55,899 nucleotides of DNA from Flaviflexus sp. (GCA_030537635.1 JAUNVM010000003.1:1-55899), one strand, 5' to 3'. Numbered from the stretch's first letter, positions 8,750 through 18,180 are shown. Translations and numbers: made by a program. The notes: generated by a model not told the origin, from the letters alone.

Positions 8750-9712
8750 TTAAACCACCAGTTTCCGTGCGTCCACCCTCTCCATCCACAGTCCGCCCTC
8801 GCGCTCGAAGACGACAATGAGATCATGTCCGAGCCAGGCAGCATCGGAGTAGCCGAATTCGCCGGGGCTGAGGCGGTGGACGGTTTCATAGTCGCGGCGG
8901 CGGCGCAGGATCGCGCCATTGTCCCGACTGTGCGCGTGCGGGTGAATGAAGTAGGTGTCGCTGGATACCGCGAAGCAGGCATTGCAACCGGGATCGGGCA
9001 GGTCGATGTGCCGGGGTTCGGTGAAGGTGATGCCGTCGGAGGACTCGGCCTCAAAGCGCCCTCCGTGGCCCTGGATTCTGGAAGAGAGGAGGACGGTTCC
9101 GGTCTGGGTAAGGCAGACGGCGGTCTCGTCGAGCGGGGCGGGCGCGGTGATGGCCTGGCTCATGGCCTCGATCTGGCCGGCGCGGACGTGGACGAGACGG
9201 ATTTCGGTGCTTTCGCCGCGGCGGACCACGTAGGGAAAGGCCGCGACATCATCCAGCATTTGCGCCGAGCCGGAGGTGGCGAAGATGGCGTCGGCGCGCA
9301 GCTCTTCATAGAGTTCATCTGCCCGGCGGTGGGTGAGGTTCATCGGATCGGATCCCCAGGCGAGCCAGGCTTCGAGCCGGGGGCCGTTCAGGGTGGATCC
9401 GAAATAGCCAATCTGGTCGGAGGCCGCGTAGGCGAGTTCTTCTCCCGCACTCGCCGCATCCCCGCACACTCGCGGGGTGCCGGGCAGGCGCACCGGCTTC
9501 GACCAGGTCTCTCCGTCAAAGCGAAGGAGGACGAGGTAGTTGGGATTGGGTAGATCCTCGGCCATTGCTCCCCCGATGCTCTGCCAGTCCATGGTGGGAT
9601 CGGCTCCCGGCCGAGCATCGCACAGCAGCGTGAGCTCACCGCCGGTGGTGATGAGGGAGGGAATGCGGAAGGTGAGGCCGCCGGAGGGGCGGAGGATCGG
9701 TGTGGCGCTCAT
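8750..9712 (-). CDS. Sialidase-like (BNR) six-bladed propeller protein
   Basis: A 320-residue protein with an N-terminal FRIPSL motif, the RIP box that carries an active-site Arg in GH33 exo-alpha-sialidases, followed by aspartate-rich blade repeats. Such enzymes release terminal sialic acid. There is no signal peptide or cell-wall anchor, so it would act in the cytoplasm, and canonical Asp boxes (SxDxGxxW) are not clear. I chose the ATG at 9712 because a TATGGT lies 6 nt upstream, suggesting a leaderless transcript; a GTG at 9718 is the alternative. Other propeller glycosidases or lyases are possible. Confidence 0.6.
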   Translation of the reverse strand: MSATPILRPSGGLTFRIPSLITTGGELTLLCDARPGADPTMDWQSIGGAMAEDLPNPNYLVLLRFDGETWSKPVRLPGTPRVCGDAASAGEELAYAASDQIGYFGSTLNGPRLEAWLAWGSDPMNLTHRRADELYEELRADAIFATSGSAQMLDDVAAFPYVVRRGESTEIRLVHVRAGQIEAMSQAITAPAPLDETAVCLTQTGTVLLSSRIQGHGGRFEAESSDGITFTEPRHIDLPDPGCNACFAVSSDTYFIHPHAHSRDNGAILRRRRDYETVHRLSPGEFGYSDAAWLGHDLIVVFEREGGLWMERVDARKLVV

Positions 9713-9736
9713 GGCCACACCATAGCCCGCCGAACG

Positions 9737-10384
9737 CTAGGACTGCTGGGAGCGGTGCCAGGCGGCAATCTGTTCGGCCTCGGCCGCCGCCATGCGCTCC
9801 TGTTCGCGCAGCGCCTGCGCGGCCTGGCCGAGAACCTCGGCAATGTCCTCGGGGCTTTGGACGCCGTCGATGGCGAGGATGCCGGCGGCGATGAGGTAGG
9901 GCTGGGTCTGCAGCCGCAGGTGCCTCGCCGAGGCGAGATCGGAGTCAACGGCGCCGCGATGCACCCCGGCATCGACGTCCGCGAGCGCCGCCCGCGGGTC
10001 CAGTCCGGCTTGGGCGGCGGCCCTGGCCAGCACGTCGTCATCGTCGAGGCTGTGTCCGGTAAGGCCTGCCCGATGCAGCGCCATCGCCATCTCCACTCCG
10101 GCGCGGGCGCCTTCTTCGTCGGTGGGGCGGGCGGCCTTGGCGCAGTAGATGAGCTCGTGGGCCCGGCGGGTGTTGCCATGCGGGTGGGTTTCGGTGAAGC
10201 CGTGGGCGGTAAGTTCCTCACCGAATTCCTCGTACTGCTGGGCGATGTCGGGGGCGCCGAGGTAGGCGTGGTGTTCGATGGCGACGTCGGCGTCGGTCTG
10301 TTCGGCTGCCGTCAGCAGGTTAGTGAGGCCGAGGAATCCGCGCGGGGTGGCCAGTTCGGTCCAGGCGTGGACAACAATTCTCAT
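9737..10384 (-). CDS. DsbA/FrnE-fold protein lacking the CxxC motif
   Basis: A 215-residue protein that aligns by eye with the FrnE branch of the DsbA family (thioredoxin fold with a helical insert): a start MRIVVHAWTEL, a GNTRRAHELIYCAK segment and a helical region with EMAMALHRAGL. Where FrnE proteins have CPWC it reads ATPRG, so thiol-disulfide exchange is unlikely; a glutathione-transferase-like, isomerase or chaperone role is more plausible. A much longer open frame on this strand up to 11404 is shadow coding over the next gene. TATATA lies 6 nt before the ATG. Confidence 0.65.
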   Translation of the reverse strand: MRIVVHAWTELATPRGFLGLTNLLTAAEQTDADVAIEHHAYLGAPDIAQQYEEFGEELTAHGFTETHPHGNTRRAHELIYCAKAARPTDEEGARAGVEMAMALHRAGLTGHSLDDDDVLARAAAQAGLDPRAALADVDAGVHRGAVDSDLASARHLRLQTQPYLIAAGILAIDGVQSPEDIAEVLGQAAQALREQERMAAAEAEQIAAWHRSQQS

Positions 10385-10521
10385 GCCCTCTATATACCAC
10401 CGGGCTTGACCGCCACACCACCGTAGGGGCAGCGGTGCTGTTCCGTACGTTCGGGGCTGCGGGCGGCCGAAACATGATGAGGGGAGCGTGTGGCGGCCGT
10501 GCTCTCGGGGCGGCGCGTGAG

Positions 10522-10527
10522 TAGGCT
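10522..10527 (+). promoter_or_regulatory. -10 box for a probable leaderless ptrB transcript
   Basis: TAGGCT with 7 nt to the ATG at 10535. The expected transcription start is therefore at or next to the start codon, and no good ribosome-binding site is present. No convincing -35 is visible. Confidence 0.45.
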
Positions 10528-10534
10528 GGTTTTC

Positions 10535-12625
10535 ATGACGACACCTCCTTCCGCTAAGAAGATCACCAGCGCCCGAACCTTCCACGGGGATACGTTCCTC
10601 GATTCCTATGAGTGGATGCGGGATAAGACGGATCCGGAGGTGCTGTCTTATCTCGAGGCTCAAAATGCTTACGCCGATGAGATGCTGGCGGACCAGGAGG
10701 AGCTGCGCGAGCAGATCGTTGAGGAGATTAAGTCTCGTACGAAGGAGACTGACTCCTCGGCTCCGACCCGGAAGAACGGCTGGTGGTATTTCACCCGCAC
10801 CTACGAGGGAAAGAACTATCCTTCGCTGCATCGGGTTCCCGACCGTGGCGAGCGGCCGGATCCGGACGGGGAGCTCGACGGCGAGCAGCTCATCTTCGAC
10901 TGCAATGAGCTCGCGAAGGGTGAGGAGTTCTTCTCTCTCGGCGGCCAGGAGGTCTCTCCGGATGGCAGGCTGGTGGCCTATGCCGTGGACACGGCGGGTG
11001 ATGAACGGTTCACGATCAGGATTCAGGACATTGCCTCCGGCGAGGTGCTTGATGAATCGGTGACCGGGGCCGGCTACGGCCTGGAGTGGGCCGCCGATTC
11101 TGCCACCATTGCCTACGGCCGGGTGGATGATGCGTGGCGGGCTTATCAGGTGTGGCTGCACGAGGTGGGCTCTGATCCGGAGACTGATCGGCTGGTCTTT
11201 GAGGAGGAGGATCCACGCTTCACCCTCAACCTCGGTTCCTCCCTCGATGGGAAGTGGCTGCAGCTGCTGTCGGCGTCCACCACCTCGGCGGAGGTGCGGC
11301 TGCTGGCCTCCGATCTGTCTGGGGATCCGATTCTCGTGGCCCCGCGCGAGCCCAATCTCGAATACACGGTGGAGCCCGCCGGCGATATTCAGGTCATCGT
11401 GCACAACCGGACGAGGAAGGATTTCGAGGTTGCGCTCTCCCCGGTGGGCGAGGCCGCGCCGGAGACCTGGCAGACGATCTTCACGGCCGGTGAGGGCGAA
11501 CGCATTGAGGGGGTGGCGGCCTTCTCTTCCTGCCTCATCATTTCCATGCGCACCAACGCACTTGCCCGCCTCGTTCTGCTGCCACGCACCGCGGATGGAT
11601 GTGGTGAGCCCCGACAGCTTCCGGCTCCCGGGCTCGCGGGCATGCGTCTCGCCGCCAACGGCGATTATGCGGCCCCCTTTATCGACTACATCATCGAATC
11701 GTTGCTCACCCCGGATGCCACGTGGAGCTATGACCTGGCCTCGGGTGAGGCCCGGATGATCAAGGAGAAGGAGGCGCCGAACTACGATCGCGAGCGCTAC
11801 GCCCAGCGCCGGCTCTTTGCCACCGCCAAGGATGGTACCCGGATCCCCATCACCCTGGCCTATCGGGCCGATCTCACGCCGGATGGCACCAATGCTGGCC
11901 TGCTGTACGGATACGGCTCCTACGAGGTGCCCTCCGATCCCTATTTCGCCCCCGCTCTTATCTCCCTACTCGACCGGGGCATGGTCTACGCGATCGCGCA
12001 CGTGCGCGGCGGCGGGGAAATGGACCGCGCCTGGTATGAGGGCGGCAAGCTCACAAGGAAGAAGAACACCTTCACCGACTTCATTGCCTGCGCCGATGAG
12101 CTCATCTCGTCCGGCTGGGTGAAGCCGGGCCGGCTCACCGCCGAGGGTGGATCGGCCGGCGGCCTGCTCATGGGCGCGGTGGCGAACATGGGTGGGGACC
12201 GGTTCTGCGCCATCAGCGCGGTGGTGCCCTTCGTGGATGCGCTGACGACGATTCTTGACCCCTCGCTGCCGCTGACCGTGGGCGAGTGGGAGGAGTGGGG
12301 CGACCCCTACCACGATCCGGATGTCTATGCGTACATGAAGTCTTACAGCCCGTACGAGAATGTCGAGGCGAAGGAGTATCCCGCCATCTTGGCCACCACC
12401 TCTCTCAATGACACCCGGGTGTACTTCGTGGAGCCGGCCAAGTGGATTACCCGGCTGCAAGAGGTTGGCAAGGGCGGTCCCTTCCTTATGAAGACGGAGA
12501 TGGTGGCCGGCCACGGCGGTCCCTCTGGGCGCTATGCTCGCTGGCGCCAGATTGCTCTGAGAAGGGCGTTTGTGCTGGCAGCGGCCGAGGCTGATTCCGT
12601 GAAATCGGAGGGTGTCGAGGGCTAG
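10535..12625 (+). CDS. ptrB: Oligopeptidase B / prolyl oligopeptidase family serine peptidase
   Basis: A 696-residue S9A peptidase. Residues about 1-410 form the seven-bladed propeller and the C-terminal part the alpha/beta hydrolase. The catalytic Ser lies in GGSAGGLLMG; the Asp (SLNDTRVYF) and His (AGHGGPSGRY) follow in the right order. The motif HVRGGGEMDRAWYEGGK is typical of oligopeptidase B, which cuts after basic residues in short peptides in the cytoplasm. There is no signal peptide. The ATG at 10535 fits the conserved N-terminus (FHGDTFLDSYEWMRDK). Confidence 0.92.
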   Translation: MTTPPSAKKITSARTFHGDTFLDSYEWMRDKTDPEVLSYLEAQNAYADEMLADQEELREQIVEEIKSRTKETDSSAPTRKNGWWYFTRTYEGKNYPSLHRVPDRGERPDPDGELDGEQLIFDCNELAKGEEFFSLGGQEVSPDGRLVAYAVDTAGDERFTIRIQDIASGEVLDESVTGAGYGLEWAADSATIAYGRVDDAWRAYQVWLHEVGSDPETDRLVFEEEDPRFTLNLGSSLDGKWLQLLSASTTSAEVRLLASDLSGDPILVAPREPNLEYTVEPAGDIQVIVHNRTRKDFEVALSPVGEAAPETWQTIFTAGEGERIEGVAAFSSCLIISMRTNALARLVLLPRTADGCGEPRQLPAPGLAGMRLAANGDYAAPFIDYIIESLLTPDATWSYDLASGEARMIKEKEAPNYDRERYAQRRLFATAKDGTRIPITLAYRADLTPDGTNAGLLYGYGSYEVPSDPYFAPALISLLDRGMVYAIAHVRGGGEMDRAWYEGGKLTRKKNTFTDFIACADELISSGWVKPGRLTAEGGSAGGLLMGAVANMGGDRFCAISAVVPFVDALTTILDPSLPLTVGEWEEWGDPYHDPDVYAYMKSYSPYENVEAKEYPAILATTSLNDTRVYFVEPAKWITRLQEVGKGGPFLMKTEMVAGHGGPSGRYARWRQIALRRAFVLAAAEADSVKSEGVEG

Positions 12626-12628
12626 AGT
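12623..12628 (+). promoter_or_regulatory. -10 box for a probable leaderless monooxygenase transcript
   Basis: TAGAGT, whose first three bases are the ptrB stop codon, ends 6 nt before the ATG at 12635. This would give the downstream gene its own leaderless mRNA in addition to any readthrough. Confidence 0.45.
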
Positions 12629-12634
12629 GGCGGT

Positions 12635-13681
12635 ATGGCTGTTCCGCTCAGTGTTCTTGATCTCGCTCCCGTTTCTACCGGCTCCACCCGGGCCGCAGCC
12701 CTCAACAACTCGCTCAAGCTAGCGATTGCTGCGGAGCAGGCCGGATACTTCAGGTACTGGATGGCCGAGCATCACGGCTCGCCCACCTTCATGTCCTCGG
12801 CAACCTCCCTCCTGCTGGGCCGGGCTGCCGAGCACACCTCGACGATCCGCCTGGGCTCCGGTGGTGTCATGCTGCCGAATCACGCCCCGCTCATGGTGGC
12901 CGAATACTACGGCACCCTGGCCACGATCTACGGGGATCGTATTGATCTCGGCCTGGGCCGCGCCCCGGGCACCGATCCGGTGACGGCGGCGGAGCTCAAG
13001 CGCGGGGATGCTGACCTGCGGGACTTCACCCAGGACGTCACCAAGCTGCAGCGCTACCTGGCTCCGGCCGAGCCGGGCGGCTTCAAGGGTGTTTCGGGCG
13101 CGGAGGCCGGCGTCCTCGGCATTAGCGTCAAGCCCTATCAGCTGCGCCGCAACATCCGCGCCATCCCCGGCGAGGGTACCCAGGTGCCCCTGTGGGTGCT
13201 CGGATCCTCAACGGGCGGAGCCTCCGTGGCCGCCGAGCTCGGCCTGCCCTTCTCCTTCGCCTCCCACTTCGCCCCCGGCCACATGTCCGCGGCGCTCGCC
13301 ACCTACCGAGAGAACTTCAACGCCATGGCCGAGACGGCGGAGATTCCCGGGCCCCGGGTCATGGCCGGTATCAACGTCATGGTCTGCGAGGACACCCACG
13401 AGGCACACTTCCAGTTCACGACGAACACGAAGCTGCGCTCGGACCTCTTCTTCGGCCAGTCCCGACCGCTCGCGGCCCCGCGCGCCGACCGGGTGGATAG
13501 GACAAAGGCCGAGGGGATCAACCCGACCGCGTTTGTCGGCAATCCGGCCGAGGTGGCCGAGAAGATCGACACCTTCGTCACCGAGCACGCCATCGACGAG
13601 CTCATCATCACCTGCTACGCCTTCGATCCCGAGATTCGGCTCGCCTCCTACGAGCTGCTCGCCAAGGAATACCTGGGATAG
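12635..13681 (+). CDS. LLM-class flavin-dependent oxidoreductase (luciferase-like)
   Basis: A 348-residue TIM-barrel protein of the bacterial luciferase-like group 1 (MsnO8 type): it opens LSVLDLAPVSTGSTRAAAL and contains YWMAEHHGSPTF, RLGSGGVMLPNHAPL and DRIDLGLGRAPGTDP. These enzymes use reduced FMN or F420; the substrate cannot be inferred. It lies 9 bp after ptrB on the same strand. Confidence 0.85.
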   Translation: MAVPLSVLDLAPVSTGSTRAAALNNSLKLAIAAEQAGYFRYWMAEHHGSPTFMSSATSLLLGRAAEHTSTIRLGSGGVMLPNHAPLMVAEYYGTLATIYGDRIDLGLGRAPGTDPVTAAELKRGDADLRDFTQDVTKLQRYLAPAEPGGFKGVSGAEAGVLGISVKPYQLRRNIRAIPGEGTQVPLWVLGSSTGGASVAAELGLPFSFASHFAPGHMSAALATYRENFNAMAETAEIPGPRVMAGINVMVCEDTHEAHFQFTTNTKLRSDLFFGQSRPLAAPRADRVDRTKAEGINPTAFVGNPAEVAEKIDTFVTEHAIDELIITCYAFDPEIRLASYELLAKEYLG

Positions 13682-13700
13682 GTGGGGCGCACTCCTAGAC

Positions 13701-13720
13701 TCCCCGGGGATTCCCGGGGA
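13701..13720 (+). terminator. Hairpin after the monooxygenase gene
   Basis: TCCCCGGG / CCCGGGGA with a 4-base loop, 20 bp after the stop codon. There is no T-tract, so termination may be partial. Confidence 0.45.
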
Positions 13721-13796
13721 TACTGGGAGCATATGGACCAGCGGCGTGGGCCATTGCCGCGCCGGGTCCAGGGCTGCACACAGTAGAAGGACCGTC

Positions 13797-14777
13797 ATGA
13801 CGAACGTCGTTTTCATCTCCCCCGACTTCCCGCAGATCAACATCACTCTCGTTGAGCGCGCCTCCCGGGCCGGCCTGCGCATGCTCGGCCTCGGTGATGC
13901 CGACTATGACGGTCTGGACGTGCGGCTCAAGGAGTCGCTCACCGAGTACTATCGCGTGCCCACCCTCGACTCCTATGACGAGGTACTGCGCGGGGTCGCC
14001 TTCCTCACCTTCAAGTACGGCAAGATTGACGTCCTCGAATCCAATAATGCCTACTGGTTGAGCCAAGATGGTCGGCTGCGCGAGGACTTCAACATTGGCC
14101 ACGGCCCCACCTCGCGAGCCTCGGATAGTGAATCGCTGGAAATGTTGCGCGATGCCGGGCTGGAGGTGGGGGCCCCGGAGGGCGAGATCCTGTCCTATGA
14201 GGCCCTCGTCGGCGAAGACGGGGAGCCGCTCGCCGAGGCGGCCACCGCCTGGCCCGCCGAATCGGCCTACGACTACACCTACCGCACCCTGGCCGAGGTG
14301 CCCGAGGAGCTGCGGGCGCTGGGCCGCAGGGCCACCGGGGTGCTCGATGCCGAACTCACCTTCGTTCACATCCAGGTTGCTTTCCCGGACGGCGCCGCGC
14401 CCCGGATCATCCGGGCCTCGCGCAGCGCCGCTCCCGCCTTCACGTGGGACATGCACGACCACGCGCGGCAGATGGACATCTATGAGACGTGGGCGCATAT
14501 GCTTGCCGGCCTCGACGAGAATCTCACCCCGCACGAGCCTGGCATGTCGCAGCCGGCGACTCCCGTCCAGATCTGCATCTACGCCTCCCGGCAAGACGGG
14601 GTCGCCTACGCCAAGGATTCCCTGGAGATTGAGGCCACCTGGTCGGATCAGCTGCGCTTCGTGGGCCGCAATCCCGAGCAGTATCGGGCCGGCATGGGAG
14701 ACAGCTACTACCTCGCGGTCGTGGACACCAACGAGGAGGCGGACCGCTTCGCCGCCGACGTTATGACGAGGTCGTAA
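13797..14777 (+). CDS. ATP-grasp-like carboxylate ligase family protein
   Basis: A 326-residue protein opening MTNVVFISPDFPQINITLVE. The layout (a Rossmann-like N-terminal lobe about 1-110, then ESLEMLRDAGLEVGAPEG and a C-terminal lobe with VHIQVAF and RIIRASRSAAPAFTW) recalls ATP-grasp proteins of the carbamoyl-phosphate synthase/biotin carboxylase superfamily, but I cannot place all metal ligands. AGAAGG precedes the ATG. It abuts the S4 protein gene with no gap, so the two are probably co-transcribed. The substrate is unknown. Confidence 0.55.
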   Translation: MTNVVFISPDFPQINITLVERASRAGLRMLGLGDADYDGLDVRLKESLTEYYRVPTLDSYDEVLRGVAFLTFKYGKIDVLESNNAYWLSQDGRLREDFNIGHGPTSRASDSESLEMLRDAGLEVGAPEGEILSYEALVGEDGEPLAEAATAWPAESAYDYTYRTLAEVPEELRALGRRATGVLDAELTFVHIQVAFPDGAAPRIIRASRSAAPAFTWDMHDHARQMDIYETWAHMLAGLDENLTPHEPGMSQPATPVQICIYASRQDGVAYAKDSLEIEATWSDQLRFVGRNPEQYRAGMGDSYYLAVVDTNEEADRFAADVMTRS

Positions 14778-15161
14778 ATGGAGCAGGTGCGAATCGACGT
14801 GTGGCTGTGGTCGGTGCGGCAATACAAGTCCCGCTCCCTGGCTACAAGTGCCTGCAAGGCCGGGCACGTCAAGCTCAACGGGGACACCGCCAAGCCCTCG
14901 GCCCGCGTCAAGGTGGGCGACGAGATTCGCATCCGCATCCACGGCCTCGACAAGATCCTCAAGGTCACCGGCCTGCTCACTAAGCGCACCTCCGCCCCGA
15001 TCGCCCAGAAGTGCTACATCGATCAAACCCCGGAGCGGCCCCGGGTGTACATGCCCTCCCTGTTTATCCGCGAGCGCGGTCAGGGCCGGCCCACGAAGAA
15101 GGAGCGCCGCGAACTCGACCGCCTGCGCGGCCTCGACGCCAACTGGGGCCGGCGCCGCTAA
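14778..15161 (+). CDS. S4-domain RNA-binding protein (Hsp15/HslR-like)
   Basis: A 127-residue basic protein with an N-terminal S4 domain (VRIDVWLWSVRQYKSRSLAT ... KAGHVKLNG ... VKVGDEI) and an Arg/Lys-rich tail ending NWGRRR. This matches Hsp15, which binds 50S subunits carrying stalled nascent chains. It starts immediately after the ATP-grasp gene. Confidence 0.88.
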   Translation: MEQVRIDVWLWSVRQYKSRSLATSACKAGHVKLNGDTAKPSARVKVGDEIRIRIHGLDKILKVTGLLTKRTSAPIAQKCYIDQTPERPRVYMPSLFIRERGQGRPTKKERRELDRLRGLDANWGRRR

Positions 15162-15191
15162 GGACAACCCCGGCCGGGAAGAGTGTGCGGG

Positions 15192-15197
15192 TAGGCT
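15192..15197 (+). promoter_or_regulatory. -10 box for a probable leaderless nadE transcript
   Basis: TAGGCT with 6 nt to the nadE ATG. The GGAG in that gap is only 2 nt from the ATG, too close to be a normal ribosome-binding site. Confidence 0.45.
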
Positions 15198-15203
15198 GGA
15201 GTT

Positions 15204-16028
15204 ATGCGCGAACTACAGGCACGAATCATTGATGAGATGGGCACGAAGCCCGAGATTGATCCGGCGGACGAGGTGGAGAAGCGAATCTCCTTCCTCGCCG
15301 AGTACCTTCGGGCAACCGGCACCGCCGGCTTCATCCTCGGCATCTCCGGGGGCGTGGATTCCACCCTGGCGGGACGCCTGGCGCAGCTGGCCGCCGAGCG
15401 GGTGCGCGCCAGCGGCGGGGAGGCCTCCTTCTACGCGGTGCGCCTGCCCTACCGGGTACAGTTCGACGAGGATGATGCTCAAGCCGCCATGGACTTCATT
15501 GCGGCCGATCACGAGATCACATTCAACATTGCCGATGCTGTCGACGGCTTCCAGGCCGAATACGACCGGGCCGTGCCGGGGCAGATGAGCGACTTCACCA
15601 AGGGAAATACGAAGGCCCGGGTGCGCATGGTCGCCCAGTATGCCATCGCCGGCGACAACCGGCTCCTCGTGCTCGGCACCGATCACGGGGCCGAATCGGT
15701 GACCGGCTTCTTCACCAAGTTCGGTGACGGCGGAGCCGATATCCTCCCCCTCTACGGGCTCAACAAGCGTCAGATCCGCTCTCTCATCACCCACCTGGGT
15801 GGCTCCGAGGCGCTCGCGGGGAAGGTACCCACCGCGGATCTCCTCGACGACAATCCGGGCCGCACCGACGAGGACGAGCTCGGCCTCGCCTACGACGACA
15901 TCGATGACTACCTCGAGGGGCGCGACGTGCCTGAGGAAGTTGCCGAGAAGATCGAGCAGACCTATCTGCGCTCCCGTCACAAGCGCACCACCCCGGTCAC
16001 CCTTAACGACTCCTGGTGGCGCTCCTAG
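15204..16028 (+). CDS. nadE: Ammonia-dependent NAD+ synthetase
   Basis: A 274-residue N-type ATP pyrophosphatase that amidates nicotinic acid adenine dinucleotide to NAD+. The P-loop SGGVDS (in [16 protein letters not shown], about residue 50), [29 protein letters not shown] and the C-terminal [12 protein letters not shown] segment are family signatures. There is no glutaminase domain, so ammonia is the nitrogen donor. The length is standard. Confidence 0.95.
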   Translation: MRELQARIIDEMGTKPEIDPADEVEKRISFLAEYLRATGTAGFILGISGGVDSTLAGRLAQLAAERVRASGGEASFYAVRLPYRVQFDEDDAQAAMDFIAADHEITFNIADAVDGFQAEYDRAVPGQMSDFTKGNTKARVRMVAQYAIAGDNRLLVLGTDHGAESVTGFFTKFGDGGADILPLYGLNKRQIRSLITHLGGSEALAGKVPTADLLDDNPGRTDEDELGLAYDDIDDYLEGRDVPEEVAEKIEQTYLRSRHKRTTPVTLNDSWWRS

Positions 16029-16261
16029 CTCCTCAGAACTACTGAGCAACGTGGGGTCTGCGATACCATCGCGGGCCCCACCGCTCCATCAACGACGTGC
16101 GCCTCGCCGCGATCTGCGCGCCCTTACTCCTCCGCCTTTGCGCACATCGCGTGTCTCACGGAGTAGACGCCCGTGGACCACGGCCCAAAACCCGTGACAC
16201 AGGACCCACATGTGTGACACCCTAAACACCACTAGGAAAGAAGTCCCACGAAAGGGTGAGC

Positions 16262-18139
16262 ATGTCTGAGGCGATTGCACCGAATGAGGAGACTGTCAAC
16301 AAGGCCTGGGTGGCCGACTGGCAGAAGATTGAGGATGAAGCCCGGAAGGACCCGCTCGCCTACTGGGCCGAGCGAGCCGCCGAGCTGGAGTGGTCCGAGC
16401 CCTGGGATCAGGTGCTCGACGATTCGAATAAGCCGTTCTTCAAGTGGTTTACCGGCGGCAAGACAAACATTGTCACCAATGCGGTGGACCGCCACCTCAA
16501 GGACTCACGCAAGAACAAGCTCGCCCTCATCTGGGAATCGGAAGACGGCAAGGACAAGCGCACCTTCTCCTTCTTTGCGCTCTCCCGCGAGGTGGAGAAG
16601 ATGGCGAACGTGCTGCGGGCCATGGGCGTGGTCAAGGGGGATCGGGTGACGATCTATCTTCCCCGCATCCCCGAGGTTGTTTTCGCCATGCTCGCCTGCG
16701 CCAAGATCGGCGCCGTCCATTCGGTGATCTTCGCGGGCTTCTCGGCCGACGCCCTGTCCTCGCGTATTGACGATTCGGAATCCCGAGTCGTCATCACCGC
16801 GGATGGTTCGTGGATTAACGGTTCGGTGTTCCCGCTCAAGCAGATCGTGGACGAGGCGGTGCGCTTCTCCCCCACGGTGGAAAACGTCATCGTCGTTCGC
16901 CGCACCGGAACCGAGATCACCATGGATCCCACCCGGGATCACTGGTATGAGGATCTCACCGCCCTGCCGATTGCCCGCGGCAAGTGCCCCACCGAGCAGC
17001 TCGATGCTGAAGACCCCCTGTTCATCCTCTACACCTCCGGGTCGACCGGCCGCCCCAAGGCCATCTTGCACACCCATGGCGGGTACATGGTGGGCACGTA
17101 TACGACGCTCAAGTACACCTTCGACATTCACGATGATGATCGGTTCTGGTGCACGGCCGATCCCGGCTGGATCACCGGCCACTCCTACCTCGTTTACGGT
17201 CCGCTGCTCACCGGGGCCACCACCTTCCTTTACGAGGGCGGACCCACCTACCCCTACCCGGACCGCTGGTGGCAGCTCGTTGAGGACTACGGGATCACCA
17301 CCTTCTATACCGCGCCGACCGCGATTCGCGCTCTTATGCGCTTTGGTGACGCCTGGGTCAACCGCCACGACCTGTCCTCCCTGCGCCTGCTCGGCACCGT
17401 GGGCGAGCCGATCAACCCCGAGGCGTGGCACTGGTTCTACGACGTGGTTGGCAAGGGTGTCGCCCCGGTTATGGACACGTGGTGGCAGACCGAGACCGGC
17501 ATGTTCCAGATTGCCGGCGTCCCCGCCATGCCGCAAAAGCCCGGCTCGGCCGGCCGGCCCGTCTTCGGCCAGGAGGCCGAGATCGTCAACGACAAGGGCG
17601 AGGTGGTGCCCGACGGAACGGAGGGCCTGCTCGTGCTGAAGAATCCGTGGCCGGCGATGATGCGCACGCTGTACAACGACGATGAGCGGTACGTCCAGAC
17701 CTACTGGTCGACCTATCCGGGCCGCTACCTCACGGGGGATGCCGCGAAGCGGGATTCCGATGGCTACTTCTGGATCATCGGCCGCACCGATGACGTCATC
17801 AAGGTCTCCGGGCATCGCCTCGGCACCGCGGAGGTCGAATCCGCGATCGCCTCCCACCCGGCCGTGGCCGAAACAGCGGCGATCGGCCTGCCCCACGAGG
17901 TCAAGGGCAATGCGATCCACGCCTACGTCATCCTCGCCCCTCATCTCACCGGCAGCCGGGAGCTGGTCGAGGAGATCCGCCTCCACGTGGCCCAGCATCT
18001 CAGCCCCATCGCCAAGCCCGACGAGATCAACTTCGTTGAATCACTGCCGAAGACCCGCTCGGGGAAGATCATGCGCCGGGTGCTGCGGGCCGAGGCCCTC
18101 GGCGAAGACGTTGGAGACCTGTCCACCCTCGACGACTAA
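16262..18139 (+). CDS. acs: Acetyl-coenzyme A synthetase
   Basis: A 625-residue AMP-forming ligase turning acetate, ATP and CoA into acetyl-CoA. It has the adenylation motif YTSGSTGRPKAILHTHGGY, the ADPGWITGHSYLVYGPL segment specific to Acs, TWWQTETG, and the hinge/TGDAAKRDSDGYFWIIGRTDD region. The C-terminal PKTRSGKIMRR carries the Lys that is acetylated to switch Acs off in many bacteria. AAGGG precedes the ATG at 16262; a GTG at 16256 is an alternative. The 233-bp upstream gap contains repeated GTGACAC-like words but no clear operator. Confidence 0.96.
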   Translation: MSEAIAPNEETVNKAWVADWQKIEDEARKDPLAYWAERAAELEWSEPWDQVLDDSNKPFFKWFTGGKTNIVTNAVDRHLKDSRKNKLALIWESEDGKDKRTFSFFALSREVEKMANVLRAMGVVKGDRVTIYLPRIPEVVFAMLACAKIGAVHSVIFAGFSADALSSRIDDSESRVVITADGSWINGSVFPLKQIVDEAVRFSPTVENVIVVRRTGTEITMDPTRDHWYEDLTALPIARGKCPTEQLDAEDPLFILYTSGSTGRPKAILHTHGGYMVGTYTTLKYTFDIHDDDRFWCTADPGWITGHSYLVYGPLLTGATTFLYEGGPTYPYPDRWWQLVEDYGITTFYTAPTAIRALMRFGDAWVNRHDLSSLRLLGTVGEPINPEAWHWFYDVVGKGVAPVMDTWWQTETGMFQIAGVPAMPQKPGSAGRPVFGQEAEIVNDKGEVVPDGTEGLLVLKNPWPAMMRTLYNDDERYVQTYWSTYPGRYLTGDAAKRDSDGYFWIIGRTDDVIKVSGHRLGTAEVESAIASHPAVAETAAIGLPHEVKGNAIHAYVILAPHLTGSRELVEEIRLHVAQHLSPIAKPDEINFVESLPKTRSGKIMRRVLRAEALGEDVGDLSTLDD

Positions 18140-18149
18140 CCGCAACCAC

Positions 18150-18180
18150 GAGGCCGGCGGCCCCCGCGGCCGCCGGCCTC
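18150..18180 (+). terminator. acs terminator hairpin
   Basis: A perfect 13-bp GC-rich inverted repeat (GAGGCCGGCGGCC and its complement) with a 5-base loop, 10 bp after the acs stop. Confidence 0.7.

Noticed and set aside
9737..11404. A 555-codon open frame on the minus strand
   Set aside because: Its upstream two thirds are antisense to ptrB, which has clear catalytic motifs; only the last 215 codons, starting at the ATG at 10384, form a credible protein.
13695..15167. A 490-codon minus-strand frame, and similar long antisense frames at 16505-17998 and 27967-29640
   Set aside because: They are GC-bias shadows of strongly supported + strand genes (ATP-grasp/S4, acs, fadD) and show no family motifs.
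16029..16261. A cAMP-receptor (Crp/GlxR) site upstream of acs
   Set aside because: TGTGAC-like words occur, but not as the two-fold symmetric TGTGA-N6-TCACA arrangement.
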